NCBI GenBank assembly: GCA_020026285.1
Contig: JAHHQS010000013.1
Coordinates: 1-42,058, forward strand
Length of the DNA stretch: 42,058 bases
Source: Parabacteroides sp.
GTDB taxonomy: Bacteria; Bacteroidota; Bacteroidia; Bacteroidales; Tannerellaceae
Direction of reading: 5' to 3'
Shown here: positions 16,989 to 25,972 of the stretch, piece after piece
Numbering within the stretch: position 1 is the first letter of the stretch
How the letters are laid out: the number at the start of each line of letters is the position of its first letter
Notes under the pieces: generated by a model
What the model was told of the DNA's origin: nothing
What the model saw: only the letters and a program-made list of their open reading frames with translations
Databases searched by the model: none
Made by a program: the position numbers and the translations under genes

Positions 16989-18251
16989 TTATTCATCTCT
17001 TAATGCATCAATAGCCTTGATCTGCATGGCACGCCAGGCAGGAATCAGCCCGGCCATTAGTCCGCTGATCAGTAAAATCACTGTAGCCAGAATTGCTGTG
17101 TTGATATCTACACTCGGATCTTGAATAAAGACATCTTCATTGGGTGAAGCTATCAGAATTTTATTGATAAAGTCCAAAGCGAAAACTCCACAGCTTAAAC
17201 CTAATAATCCTGCCATAGCCGTCAACATCAGACTTTCGCTCATGATCTGTGATATGATGTCGAACGGACTGGCTCCCAATGCTCTTCTGATACCTATTTC
17301 CTTGGTCCGTTCTCTTACAGTTACCATCATAATATTACTGATACCGATAATTCCGGCCAGAAGGGTACCTAAACCAACAATCCAGATCAGGATGTCTATT
17401 CCTGTGAAAAGGAGAGTGAAGGTATGATATATTTCTGCTACATTGATTACTCCTAAGGCCTGGGGATCATCAGGAGCAATCTGATTCTGTCGGAAGATAA
17501 TTTGCTTGCTTTGTTTAATTAGTGCATCTACATCCGTGTTCGGTCTGATACTGGTGGCAATGGCAAAAACAATATCTCCCAGATTCATACTCTGTTGTAA
17601 TGTACTGAAAGGGATATAGATGCTTTCGACAGACCGGCCATAAATATTCATCTTAGGAGATTTTCCCCTGATTACTCCAACTATCTGATAATATAATCCA
17701 TTTACCCGGATATATTTACCACATGGATCAGTATTCTGAAACAAGGCCTTGTTGATATCTTCACCAATCAGACATACTTTTCGTTTTTCTCTATTGTCAA
17801 TCTCATTCAGCAGTCTGCCGTGTATTACTTCCTGTATTTCTATCAGGAAATAGTTGGGGGTTGCCCCTTTTATATAATAAGTTCCACTTTTGTTTCCAAA
17901 GACCACATTCTTGTTGCTTTTGACACCAAAAATTAACGATGCAACTTCATCAACACCTTGAACATCCCGTTTGATTGCTTCTGCATCACGATTACGGATG
18001 TTCCAGCTTCTGCCTTTGTTAAAGCCTTTATATGGAAGACTGGTTTTGTCGGCAAAACAGACAAATGAGTTTGAGGCAAAACCAGAAGACTCCTTTTCAA
18101 CCGCATTCTTTAGTCCGGTACCTGCACCCAGAAGAATAACAAGCATGAATATTCCCCAAAAGACGCCAAAGCAAGTAAGAAGACTTCTGATCTTGTTCCG
18201 GGTAATTGTCACCCATATTTCATTCCATTTATCTTTATCGAATAATAACAT
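16989..18251 (-). CDS. MacB-type ABC transporter permease (second of two)
   Basis: A 420-aa permease with the MacB layout: an N-terminal membrane segment (SLLTCFGVFWGIFMLVILLG), a large periplasmic domain (about 45-270), and a C-terminal FtsX domain with three membrane segments. The latter contains [20 protein letters not shown], the coupling-helix motif RRALGAS, and a GLIPAWRAMQIKAIDALRDE end. It lacks an ATPase domain, so it relies on the operon's separate ATPase. It probably pairs with the first permease as a heterodimer. The gap to the upstream permease is 19 bp. Confidence 0.9.
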   Translation of the reverse strand: MLLFDKDKWNEIWVTITRNKIRSLLTCFGVFWGIFMLVILLGAGTGLKNAVEKESSGFASNSFVCFADKTSLPYKGFNKGRSWNIRNRDAEAIKRDVQGVDEVASLIFGVKSNKNVVFGNKSGTYYIKGATPNYFLIEIQEVIHGRLLNEIDNREKRKVCLIGEDINKALFQNTDPCGKYIRVNGLYYQIVGVIRGKSPKMNIYGRSVESIYIPFSTLQQSMNLGDIVFAIATSIRPNTDVDALIKQSKQIIFRQNQIAPDDPQALGVINVAEIYHTFTLLFTGIDILIWIVGLGTLLAGIIGISNIMMVTVRERTKEIGIRRALGASPFDIISQIMSESLMLTAMAGLLGLSCGVFALDFINKILIASPNEDVFIQDPSVDINTAILATVILLISGLMAGLIPAWRAMQIKAIDALRDE

Positions 18252-18270
18252 ACAGATTCCCTCTCTTCTT

Positions 18271-19533
18271 TTATTCAGCTCTCATTGCTTCGATTGCGCT
18301 TATACTGACAGCTTTTCGGGCAGGGAAATAACCCGCCAGAACTCCTGCTATAATAATTAACAGAGTTGCACTTAAAGCAACTCCCAAATCGATAGTCGGG
18401 TTCAGAAAGATTGTTCCTCCCTGACCGGGATTCTCTCCAGCCCCGGCAGCTTCCATTCCGCTGTTTATCATTTCGGTTAATCCAATACCTCCAATCAGAC
18501 CAATATATCCGAAGATGGCTGTTACCAGAATAGATTCAGTGATAACCAGGCGTAGTATGGAGGATGGTTTTGCTCCGATTGCTTTCCGGATACCAAATTC
18601 TTTTGTTCTCTCTCTGACTGTTATTAACATGATATTACTTACTCCGACCAAACCCGCAAACAAAGTGCTGATACCAATGATCCAAATGAATAGATTGATA
18701 CCATTAATTATATTATTCATCATTCTGAAACTGTCGGCAGTATTCCACATTCCGATAGCATTGGTGTCGCTTGGATCAAAGTGATGAAGTTGGGACATGA
18801 GCTGTCTGAAATCTTTTTCAAACTGTTCGTTGGCTTCTTGGGTTATCACATTCTCCAGTGTAAAAGAAAAACTGTTGAAACCATATCCCTTATTATAGAG
18901 GCTTCGTGCAGTGGTGAACGGAATATAAGCTGGGGCATTGTTACTTTTATCATCGTCGTTGTAAATACCAACAACCTGCCACATCAGTCGTCCGACTTTG
19001 ATATATTTACCTGTCGCTTTCCCATTCGGGAATAAAACTTCTGCCATACGCGGACTAAGAACTATTACTTTTCGTTCCTCGCGCATGTCAATATCATTAA
19101 TGAATCGTCCGTTTTGAGTGGATACCTTTACGTAATTTATTAAGGCATGATCCGGATAAACACCTTCCAGTTCACCCGTTATGAATTCTGTGTTAACAAA
19201 AAGAGTATCATTATGTGAAACCGTTGCAGATAACAGGTCAATCTCCTTGAACCGATTCCTTAATATTTCCAGATCCGTCTCTTTAAATCGGATTTCTCTG
19301 CCGGGTTGCATGCCTTTCCAGGCCTTGTTGGTATAGCCTTTCCAGACAGAGACCTTATTCATCGACATATTTCGGAAATTATGGGTGACTCCATTGCTTA
19401 AACCATTTCCTGCCGCAAGCATAATGATGAGCATAAAGATTCCCCATGCAACAGAAAATCCCGTTAATATAGTACGAAGCTTGTTCTGTTTGATGGTGTT
19501 CCAGATTTCCCGAAAATTATCAAAATCAAACAT
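18271..19533 (-). CDS. MacB-type ABC transporter permease (first of two)
   Basis: A 420-aa permease, paralogous to its neighbour: [19 protein letters not shown] start, membrane segment [20 protein letters not shown], periplasmic MacB core domain, and C-terminal FtsX domain ([30 protein letters not shown]) ending [18 protein letters not shown]. The frame stays open to an ATG at 19551. The ATG at 19533 is preferred because GGGA lies just upstream and the family usually begins at MFDFD; it overlaps the ATPase gene by 8 bp, consistent with translational coupling. Confidence 0.88.
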   Translation of the reverse strand: MFDFDNFREIWNTIKQNKLRTILTGFSVAWGIFMLIIMLAAGNGLSNGVTHNFRNMSMNKVSVWKGYTNKAWKGMQPGREIRFKETDLEILRNRFKEIDLLSATVSHNDTLFVNTEFITGELEGVYPDHALINYVKVSTQNGRFINDIDMREERKVIVLSPRMAEVLFPNGKATGKYIKVGRLMWQVVGIYNDDDKSNNAPAYIPFTTARSLYNKGYGFNSFSFTLENVITQEANEQFEKDFRQLMSQLHHFDPSDTNAIGMWNTADSFRMMNNIINGINLFIWIIGISTLFAGLVGVSNIMLITVRERTKEFGIRKAIGAKPSSILRLVITESILVTAIFGYIGLIGGIGLTEMINSGMEAAGAGENPGQGGTIFLNPTIDLGVALSATLLIIIAGVLAGYFPARKAVSISAIEAMRAE

Positions 19534-20212
19534 GATATTTCCCTTTTTCAATCTTTGAAATTAATCCATCCTTCAGACGTATGATTCTATCCGTTTCGTC
19601 GGCAACCGATTGTTCATGAGTTACAATAATCAATGTCATACCTTCTTTGTTTACATTTCTCAGTAATTCCATCACTTCAATCGTTGTTTTGCTATCTAAA
19701 GCTCCTGTTGGTTCATCAGCCAGAATAATCTGAGGTTTGGCGATTAATGCTCTGGCGATGGCAACACGTTGTTTTTGCCCTCCTGACATTTCATTAGGCA
19801 TATGTTCCGCCCAGTCTCTCAAACCGACCATGTCCAGATAATCCAAAGCTATCGCATTACGTTTTTTACGTGCTATTCCCTGATAATATAATGGAAGAGC
19901 TACATTCTCAACGGCATTTTTAAAAGAGATAAGGTTGAATGACTGAAAGATAAAACCTATCATTCTATTTCGTAATTCAGCAGCGCGAGTCTCACTCAAA
20001 TCTTTTATTAATTGCCCGTTTAATTTGTAAGAACCGGTATCGTAAGTATCTAATATTCCGAGAATATTTAAGAGAGTAGACTTTCCGGAACCAGAAGCTC
20101 CCATAATTGAAACCATTTCTCCTTTTTCTATATCAAGGTCAATACCTTTCAGAACATGCAAAGGAGCTCCATTGAAGTATGTTTTATTAATATCGCGTAA
20201 TTCTACCATCAT
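19526..20212 (-). CDS. ABC transporter ATPase, MacB/LolD type
   Basis: A 228-aa ATPase driving the export system. It has Walker [10 protein letters not shown], the Q-loop [10 protein letters not shown], the signature [15 protein letters not shown], Walker [13 protein letters not shown], and the H-loop VTHEQ. It is a stand-alone ATPase rather than fused to the permease as in E. coli MacB. It is the first gene of the operon ATPase, permease, permease, adaptor, TolC-like. The MacAB-TolC family exports macrolides, peptides or lipid-linked molecules; the cargo here is unknown. No local regulator gene is present. Confidence 0.93.
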   Translation of the reverse strand: MMVELRDINKTYFNGAPLHVLKGIDLDIEKGEMVSIMGASGSGKSTLLNILGILDTYDTGSYKLNGQLIKDLSETRAAELRNRMIGFIFQSFNLISFKNAVENVALPLYYQGIARKKRNAIALDYLDMVGLRDWAEHMPNEMSGGQKQRVAIARALIAKPQIILADEPTGALDSKTTIEVMELLRNVNKEGMTLIIVTHEQSVADETDRIIRLKDGLISKIEKGKYHV

Positions 20213-20330
20213 ATCATTTATGGTTTTTGTTGAAACGATGAGTCTATAAGTTATTTATAAAACCTTTTTTTAGAATGATTGTTTTTACTTTTACGTAGAT
20301 TCATCGATTTTTTTATATCAACATTTTTAT

Positions 20331-20347
20331 ACCAATATATCATTGGT
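20331..20347. promoter_or_regulatory. 17-bp palindrome upstream of the efflux operon (possible operator)
   Basis: ACCAAT and ATTGGT form a perfect 6-bp inverted repeat with a 5-bp spacer (ATATC), about 120 bp before the ATPase start. It suits a dimeric repressor or activator, but this is a single short site and may be chance. Confidence 0.3.
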
Positions 20348-20604
20348 TATTCTTTTAGCTATTAATTCGACCTGGTTATCTTCTATTAATTAATAAGTAA
20401 AAGTATGTAAAGATTTAAAATATTCAGTTTTGATTAACTATAATTAACTCAGCTCTTTCCCCTTTGGTATCATGTATGTAACAATAAGAAAGGCTACAGA
20501 CTTGTTTTTTAGAGACATTAATGGGAATTCTGGATAAGACTTGCTTTGTAGGTTGGGGATATATATAATGGAATCTATATTATTTATTGAAACAAAGCAA
20601 TAAT

Positions 20605-20686
20605 AAAAAAATCAGGATGATTCACATGAGTACAAATATACAAAGTGTCATTTGTATAAATGTAGCTTTCTGCCAATCACCCTGAT
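20605..20686 (-). terminator. elaborate terminator after argS (nested hairpins)
   Basis: The outer stem is 12 bp (20611-20622 with 20675-20686; one G-U pair on the minus strand) and is followed by seven T on that strand (20605-20611). Inside the roughly 50-nt apical region is a second perfect 8-bp stem (TATACAAA 20637-20644 with TTTGTATA 20651-20658). argS stops about 40 bp upstream. The long branched top is unusual for an intrinsic terminator. Confidence 0.75.
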
Positions 20687-20726
20687 TGATTATTCCGACT
20701 ATTTATCCGACGGATGTATATGAAAA

Positions 20727-22520
20727 TTACATTCTTTCTGGAACTTCAATTCCTAATAAAGACATACCTTCTTTAATAATTTTAGCAACATTGGCTGAAA
20801 GAACAAGACGGAAAACTTTAATGTTTTCGTCTGCTTCACGTAAAATTGAGAAGTCGTGGTAGAATTGATTGTATTCTTTTACCAAATCGTATGTATAGTT
20901 TGCTATCAAAGCAGGACTATAAGTATCGCCAGCTTCTTTTATGATAGCTTTGAAGTTTGCCAACATTTGAATCAGGCCTTCTTCTTTGTCGGAAAGTTCA
21001 ATGTTTGCAGGTAAAGCTTCTGGAAGAACAATTCCCTGTTCAGCAGCCTTACGCAAAACAGAACAGATACGAGCATGTGTATACTGGATGAAAGGACCTG
21101 TATTTCCGTTGAAGTCGATAGATTCTTTTGGATTGAAAGTCATATTCTTACGAGGATCAACTTTCAAGATGAAATATTTCAATGAACCAAGACCTACCAT
21201 ACGAGCAATATTTTCAGCTTCTTCTTTAGTTAGTCCGTCTAATTTTCCTAATTCCTGAGAAATCTCACGAGCTGTATTGATCATTTCTTCCATTAAATCA
21301 TCAGCATCAACAACCGTACCTTCACGACTCTTCATTTTACCTTCAGGTAATTCAACCATACCATAAGAGAAGTGAACCAAACCTTTACCAAATTCAAATC
21401 CTAATTTATCCAAAAGGATAGAAAGAACCTGGAAATGGTAATTCTGTTCGTTACCCACAACATAGATCATTTTGTTGATAGGATAATCATCGAAACGAAG
21501 TTTTGCTGTACCGATATCCTGAGTCATATAAACAGAAGTTCCGTCTCCGCGAAGTAATAATTTTTCATCCAATCCTTCTTTGGTAAGATCAGCCCAGACA
21601 GAACCATCTTCACGTTTGTAGAAGATACCTTTTTCCAAACCTTCCAAGACTTTACTTTTTCCTTCCAGATAAGTATTTGATTCATAGTAAATCTTGTCGA
21701 ATCCAACCCCCATCATCTTGTAAGTTTCGTCGAAGCCGGCATAAACCCAATCGTTCATCATTTTCCATAATGCACGAATCTCAGGATCGTTTGCTTCCCA
21801 TTTACGAAGCATAGCACGAGCTTCCTGCATTAAAGGAGATGCAGCTTCAGCTTCTTCTTTGGTCATACCCTTAGCTTCAAGAGCAGCAGTCTCTTCCTTT
21901 AACTTATTGCTGAAAAGAACGTAGAAGTCCCCGATAAGGTGATCACCTTTTTTACCAGCCTTTTCAGGAGTAATTCCGTTACCCCATTTCTGCCATGCCA
22001 ACATGGATTTGCAAATATGAATACCACGGTCGTTTACAATGTTTGTTTTTACAACTTTGTTACCGTTGGCTTCCATAATACGAGACAAGCTGTAGCCTAA
22101 TAGATTGTTACGAACATGTCCTAAATGCAAAGGTTTGTTAGTGTTAGGAGAAGAATACTCGATCATAACTAATGGAGAGTTTTCTGTAGCTGACACTATT
22201 CCATAATGAGGCTGTGCGTTTATATCGTTCAACAAACCAATCCAGCAACTACTTGCAACTGTCAGATTTAAAAATCCTTTGATAACGTTGAATTCAGCTA
22301 CTGCAGGTTCATTCTTTACCAAATATTCACCAATCTCCTGAGCTGTCTGTTCCGGCTTTTTCTTAGATATGCGTAAAAAAGGAAAGACAACCAAAGTAAG
22401 ATGGCCTTTGAATTCTTTTTTTGTTTTCTGTAACTGTACTTGTGCTTCGTTTACATCAGCACCATACAATTCTTTGATTCCGGCAATTACTGCTCCGGTG
22501 ATTTGTTGTTCAATAATCAT
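20727..22520 (-). CDS. argS: arginyl-tRNA synthetase
   Basis: A 597-aa class I aminoacyl-tRNA synthetase charging tRNA-Arg. The HIGH-type motif is in EYSSPNTNKPLHLGHVRNN, and a KMSKS-like motif is in GKMKSREGTVVDADDLM. The N-terminal Add1 domain (residues 1-110) and the C-terminal DALR anticodon-binding domain (YDLVKEYNQFYHDFSIL) are present, and the length is normal. It is a single gene with a TAnnTTTG promoter about 35 bp upstream and an elaborate terminator. Confidence 0.97.
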   Translation of the reverse strand: MIIEQQITGAVIAGIKELYGADVNEAQVQLQKTKKEFKGHLTLVVFPFLRISKKKPEQTAQEIGEYLVKNEPAVAEFNVIKGFLNLTVASSCWIGLLNDINAQPHYGIVSATENSPLVMIEYSSPNTNKPLHLGHVRNNLLGYSLSRIMEANGNKVVKTNIVNDRGIHICKSMLAWQKWGNGITPEKAGKKGDHLIGDFYVLFSNKLKEETAALEAKGMTKEEAEAASPLMQEARAMLRKWEANDPEIRALWKMMNDWVYAGFDETYKMMGVGFDKIYYESNTYLEGKSKVLEGLEKGIFYKREDGSVWADLTKEGLDEKLLLRGDGTSVYMTQDIGTAKLRFDDYPINKMIYVVGNEQNYHFQVLSILLDKLGFEFGKGLVHFSYGMVELPEGKMKSREGTVVDADDLMEEMINTAREISQELGKLDGLTKEEAENIARMVGLGSLKYFILKVDPRKNMTFNPKESIDFNGNTGPFIQYTHARICSVLRKAAEQGIVLPEALPANIELSDKEEGLIQMLANFKAIIKEAGDTYSPALIANYTYDLVKEYNQFYHDFSILREADENIKVFRLVLSANVAKIIKEGMSLLGIEVPERM

Positions 22521-22552
22521 ATCTGTTGTATTCTAAATATTCATATTTTTTG

Positions 22553-22560
22553 CAAAGGTA
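22553..22560 (-). promoter_or_regulatory. predicted argS promoter, -7 box
   Basis: The minus strand reads TACCTTTG followed by CA, matching TAnnTTTG, 33 bp before the start codon. Confidence 0.6.
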
Positions 22561-22650
22561 CGTCTTTTCGTCGATATATCATTTATATTCGCATTGTTGA
22601 ATTTAATGAGATTTGCTTTAATAAATGAAGTTCTTGTCAGGTGTAAAAAC

Positions 22651-22680
22651 AAAAAAAGGTGCAATTATTATTGCACCTTT
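22651..22680 (-). terminator. intrinsic terminator after HU
   Basis: AAAGGTGCAA (22655-22664) pairs perfectly with TTGCACCTTT (22671-22680), with a 6-nt loop. On the minus strand a T run follows (22651-22657). Confidence 0.9.
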
Positions 22681-22700
22681 CATATAGAATATTCTTTCGA

Positions 22701-22973
22701 TTAATTCAAAGAGTCATTCAATTCGTTGCTTGGTTTGAATTTAGCAACATTGTGAGCTGGAATTGTAATAGCTTCTTTAGTCTTTGGATTAATTCCTTTA
22801 CGTTCTGCTTTTTCATTAACGCTGAAAGTACCGAAACCAGGAAGAGAAATTTTGTTCCCTGCCTTTAAGTCAGAGGCAATCACTTCAATGAAAGCTTCAA
22901 CGGCTTTTTTTGCATCAATTTTAGAAAGCTCAGCTTTCTCTGCAATTGAATTAATAAGTTCTGTTTTGTTCAT
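22701..22973 (-). CDS. HU-family histone-like DNA-binding protein
   Basis: A 90-aa canonical HU: MNKTELINSIAEKAELSKID, then KAVEAFIEVIASDLKAG, the ISLPGFGTFSV turn, and the DNA-binding arm with KAERKGINPKTKEAITIPA. It bends and compacts DNA as a dimer. It is full length and lacks extensions, unlike the HU-wHTH protein at 13840. It is a single gene with a promoter box about 65 bp upstream and a strong terminator 20 bp downstream. Confidence 0.97.
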   Translation of the reverse strand: MNKTELINSIAEKAELSKIDAKKAVEAFIEVIASDLKAGNKISLPGFGTFSVNEKAERKGINPKTKEAITIPAHNVAKFKPSNELNDSLN

Positions 22974-23036
22974 AGATATAAAATATTATGTAATTAATAG
23001 TTGTTACCTTTTGATAGTTAAGGCAATAAACCGCGC

Positions 23037-23044
23037 CAAAAGTA
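23037..23044 (-). promoter_or_regulatory. predicted HU promoter, -7 box
   Basis: The minus strand reads TACTTTTG, matching TAnnTTTG, 64 bp before the HU start. Confidence 0.5.
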
Positions 23045-23137
23045 ACTTTAATTTGCTGGAAAACAAAGAAAATAAATGTTTTTTTCTGAAACTAATATGT
23101 TTTAAGATTGTTTTTAAGGAATAAAACAAATAATATT

Positions 23138-23145
23138 TACCTTTG
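23138..23145 (+). promoter_or_regulatory. predicted rhomboid operon promoter, -7 box
   Basis: Reads TACCTTTG, matching TAnnTTTG, 124 bp before the first rhomboid start. This implies a leader of roughly 115 nt, in which I see no gene. Confidence 0.45.
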
Positions 23146-23268
23146 TCGAAATAAATTGTATAATAGGAATGTTTGTTGAATGATTAAAAAACAATCATGT
23201 TTCATTTGACGGAACCATTTCCTTAAATATGGTAGAGAATAAGTATTAGAAAATAACGTATAAAAAAT

Positions 23269-23991
23269 ATGATGAATCAAAATGGTGGAGGATTCCTGGA
23301 TAGAATCCCGGTGGTGACAAAAAATTTGATAATAATAAATCTTTTATTCTGGGTTGCAAGTTTAAGTCTGCCGAAAATAGGTATAGATTTGACAACTTTG
23401 TTAGGATTGCATTTCCCGCTCGCCAAGGATTTTTATCCATTTCAGTTTATTTCTTATATGTTCATGCACGATACGCATTCCTTTGCGCATGTATTTTTTA
23501 ATATGTTTGCCGTGTATATGTTTGGTAGAGTTCTTGAACAAGTCTGGGGTCCGAAACGATTTCTTATCTTTTATATGGTAACAGGTATAGGTGCCGGATT
23601 AATTCAAGAATTGACTTGGCTTTTTGATTTGCGTGACGTAATATCTGCTCCTCAGGAACTGATTAATATAGGGGGAAGTCAGATTTTGAATAAGGCTGAC
23701 TTCTATAATCTGTTTGTTACAGTAGGTGCTTCCGGAGCGGTTTTTGGTATATTGCTCGCTTTTGGAATGTTGTTCCCTGAAGTTCCATTATATTTGATGT
23801 TTGTACCAATACCGATTAAGGCTAAATATTTCGTCGTCTTCTATGGATTGGCTGAATTGACAATGGGTGTTGCCGATTTCAGTGGTGATAGTGTTGCTCA
23901 TTTCGCTCATCTGGGCGGTATGCTATTCGGATATATTCTTGTAAAGTATTGGAAAAATAAAGATATGAAGAATGGACGCTTTTTTATCTAA
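23269..23991 (+). CDS. rhomboid-family intramembrane serine protease (first of pair)
   Basis: A 240-aa membrane protease cleaving substrates within the bilayer. About six membrane segments are visible. The oxyanion-region helix reads FAHVFFNMFAVYMFGRVLE, the catalytic Ser sits in VGASGAVFG, and the catalytic His in HFAHLGGMLFG. A Bacteroidota-style insertion (WLFDLRDVISAPQELINIGG) lies between the second and catalytic helices. It overlaps the next rhomboid by 20 bp and heads a three-gene unit with the EEP gene. Substrates are unknown. Confidence 0.92.
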   Translation: MMNQNGGGFLDRIPVVTKNLIIINLLFWVASLSLPKIGIDLTTLLGLHFPLAKDFYPFQFISYMFMHDTHSFAHVFFNMFAVYMFGRVLEQVWGPKRFLIFYMVTGIGAGLIQELTWLFDLRDVISAPQELINIGGSQILNKADFYNLFVTVGASGAVFGILLAFGMLFPEVPLYLMFVPIPIKAKYFVVFYGLAELTMGVADFSGDSVAHFAHLGGMLFGYILVKYWKNKDMKNGRFFI

Positions 23992-24850
23992 TATTCGTAA
24001 TCGTTTTCGTAATGGAGATATCTTGTTTCGTATAATATATGTAAACATCGCTCTGTTCTTATTGCTCCGCCTGGTAGATGTCTTTTTGATGTTATTCAAG
24101 CTGGATGCTTCCTATTATATGCATTATCTGGAGTTCCCGTCATCTTTCCAGGAATTCCTGTATCAGCCATGGAGTGTGGTGACTTATATGTTCGCTCACT
24201 ACGATTTTCTTCATATATTATTTAATATGTTATGGCTGTATTGGTTTGGACGGTTATTTTTGGAACATTTTGATCAGCGAAAATTATTTGGAACTTATTT
24301 GTCTGGAGGAATATTCGGAGCTTTCATGTTCATGATAGCTTATAATTTATTCCCGTATTATTCGGAAGCAGCAACAAGCAGTTATTTGTTGGGAGCTTCG
24401 GCCTCAGTGATGGCTATTGTATTTGGAGTTTCTTTTTATGCAAAGGAAGAAGAAGTTGCTCTTTTATTTATAGGAAGAATAAAAATCTATTATTTAGCAA
24501 TATTTACGCTCCTTTTGGATTTGCTTTCTATTACATCTGGTAACGCTGGAGGACATCTGGCTCATATAGGAGGTGCTCTGTTCGGTATTTTATTTGCTAC
24601 TCAGATGAGAGCCGGAAAGGATGTAACAAGTTTGTTGAATAAGTTAATTGATAAAATCACCAATCTTTTTTCTAGAAAACCAAAGATGAAAGTGACTTAT
24701 CAGCGTCCGGAGACTGATTACGATTACAATGCCCGTAAACAGAAGGAGATGCAGACGATTGATGCTATTTTGGATAAGTTGAAACGCTCAGGTTACCAGA
24801 GTCTTTCATCAGAAGAGAAAAAGCAGTTGTTTGATGCCAGTAAAAAATAA
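23972..24850 (+). CDS. rhomboid-family intramembrane serine protease (second of pair)
   Basis: A 292-aa membrane protein with the same fold: DFLHILFNMLWLYWFGRLF helix, putative catalytic Ser in LLGASASVMAIVFG, and catalytic His in GGHLAHIGGALFG. The Ser motif reads GASA rather than the usual GASG. After the last membrane helix is a charged cytoplasmic tail of about 75 residues (YDYNARKQKEMQTIDAILDK ... LSSEEKKQLFDAS), not present in its partner. Its start lies inside the 3' end of the first rhomboid gene, suggesting coupled translation. Confidence 0.9.
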   Translation: MDAFLSNIRNRFRNGDILFRIIYVNIALFLLLRLVDVFLMLFKLDASYYMHYLEFPSSFQEFLYQPWSVVTYMFAHYDFLHILFNMLWLYWFGRLFLEHFDQRKLFGTYLSGGIFGAFMFMIAYNLFPYYSEAATSSYLLGASASVMAIVFGVSFYAKEEEVALLFIGRIKIYYLAIFTLLLDLLSITSGNAGGHLAHIGGALFGILFATQMRAGKDVTSLLNKLIDKITNLFSRKPKMKVTYQRPETDYDYNARKQKEMQTIDAILDKLKRSGYQSLSSEEKKQLFDASKK

Positions 24851-24855
24851 TATTC

Positions 24856-25953
24856 ATGAAACTTTTTCGGATACTTTTTCAGTCATTCTTTTTGATGGCG
24901 CACTTGGTAGTGATCGCCTTGTTCCTGTTAGCTGGATTTTCCGATAGAATTTCTCCTGAATATTTTACTATTGCTGCTTATTTGGGATTGCTCTTTCCCA
25001 TCTTTTGTGTATTAAATTTATGTTTTGTCTTATATTGGCTTTTTACCCAGGAATGGAAAGTTATCTGGTTCGGATTAATATCTTTTGTTATTTGTTGGGG
25101 TCCAGTAAAACAATATTTTCCGTATCATGATAAAACAGTCGATTTACCTAATTCAAAAACGATTAAGATTCTAACCTATAATGTTATGTCATTTGGTTAT
25201 AAGAATCATACACCTGACAAACCCAACCCGATACTTACTTATATTGCGAATTCTGAAGCAGATGTAGTTTGTCTTCAGGAGTACTCGGAAGATACCAGAG
25301 CTAAATATTTGACTAAAAGTAAAATTTATAATGCTTTGAAGATGTATCCTTATCGTTCAATTATTTATTTAAACAGGGTTGGCAATTTGAAGTCTGGTCT
25401 GGCTGTATTCTCTAAATATCCTATAGAAAATAGTAAGCGAATAGAATATGATAGTGAATATAATGGTTCTTCTCGTCATACCATAGTCGTGGATGATAAG
25501 AGAATTTCATTATTTAATAATCATTTGGAATCGTTCAAACTGACTTTTGAAGACCGTAAGCATTATTCTTCTTTTATTAAAGAAATGGATTCGAAAAGTC
25601 TTGAAAGTTTAGCTCCTATACAACAAAAATTGGGTGTTGCCTATAAGATTCGAGCTCAGCAGGCAGATGTTATCGCTAAGAAGGTTAAAGAAGAGGACAA
25701 TATGTATACAATTGTTTGTGGAGATCTGAATGATACACCAATTTCGTATGCTTGTCGAACAGTAGGTCAGGGACTGATAAGTGCTTTTGCTGAATCTGGT
25801 AGAGGAATGGGCGTTTCTTATAATGAAAATTATTTTTGGTTTAGGATAGATCATATATTTCATTCATCTAAAATGAAAGCATATAATTGTACCGTGGATA
25901 AGGTTAAATATTCAGACCATTATCCAATGTGGAGTATTCTCGAAATTAAATAA
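24856..25953 (+). CDS. membrane-anchored endonuclease/exonuclease/phosphatase-family protein
   Basis: A 365-aa protein with three N-terminal membrane segments (about residues 5-100), then an EEP (DNase I-like) domain. Motifs are KILTYNVMSFGY, EADVVCLQEYSED (metal-binding Glu), NNHLESF, VCGDLNDTP and the C-terminal YSDHYPMW. All catalytic residues appear intact, so it is likely an active phosphodiesterase or phosphatase on nucleic acid, lipid or another phosphoester. It starts 5 bp after the second rhomboid. A perfect inverted repeat spans its last codons and stop. Confidence 0.88.
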   Translation: MKLFRILFQSFFLMAHLVVIALFLLAGFSDRISPEYFTIAAYLGLLFPIFCVLNLCFVLYWLFTQEWKVIWFGLISFVICWGPVKQYFPYHDKTVDLPNSKTIKILTYNVMSFGYKNHTPDKPNPILTYIANSEADVVCLQEYSEDTRAKYLTKSKIYNALKMYPYRSIIYLNRVGNLKSGLAVFSKYPIENSKRIEYDSEYNGSSRHTIVVDDKRISLFNNHLESFKLTFEDRKHYSSFIKEMDSKSLESLAPIQQKLGVAYKIRAQQADVIAKKVKEEDNMYTIVCGDLNDTPISYACRTVGQGLISAFAESGRGMGVSYNENYFWFRIDHIFHSSKMKAYNCTVDKVKYSDHYPMWSILEIK

Positions 25954-25962
25954 TGGTCTGAA
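25911..25962. repeat. 13-bp perfect inverted repeat around the EEP stop codon
   Basis: TTCAGACCATTAT (25911-25923) and ATAATGGTCTGAA (25950-25962) with a 26-bp spacer. The left arm encodes the Ser-Asp-His of the conserved EEP motif; the right arm overlaps the stop codon. It lies between convergent genes and may act as a bidirectional terminator, though no T run follows on either strand. Confidence 0.7.
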
Positions 25963-25972
25963 TAAACGTTGT

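Larger units (their letters stand above)
20213..20726. other. 514-bp intergenic region between argS terminator and efflux operon
   Basis: It holds the argS terminator (20605-20686) and a perfect palindrome at 20331-20347. No coding sequence or RNA gene is seen. The efflux operon promoter is not obvious; the only minus-strand TAnnTTTG match (20633-20640, TATATTTG) falls inside the argS terminator hairpin. Confidence 0.6.
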
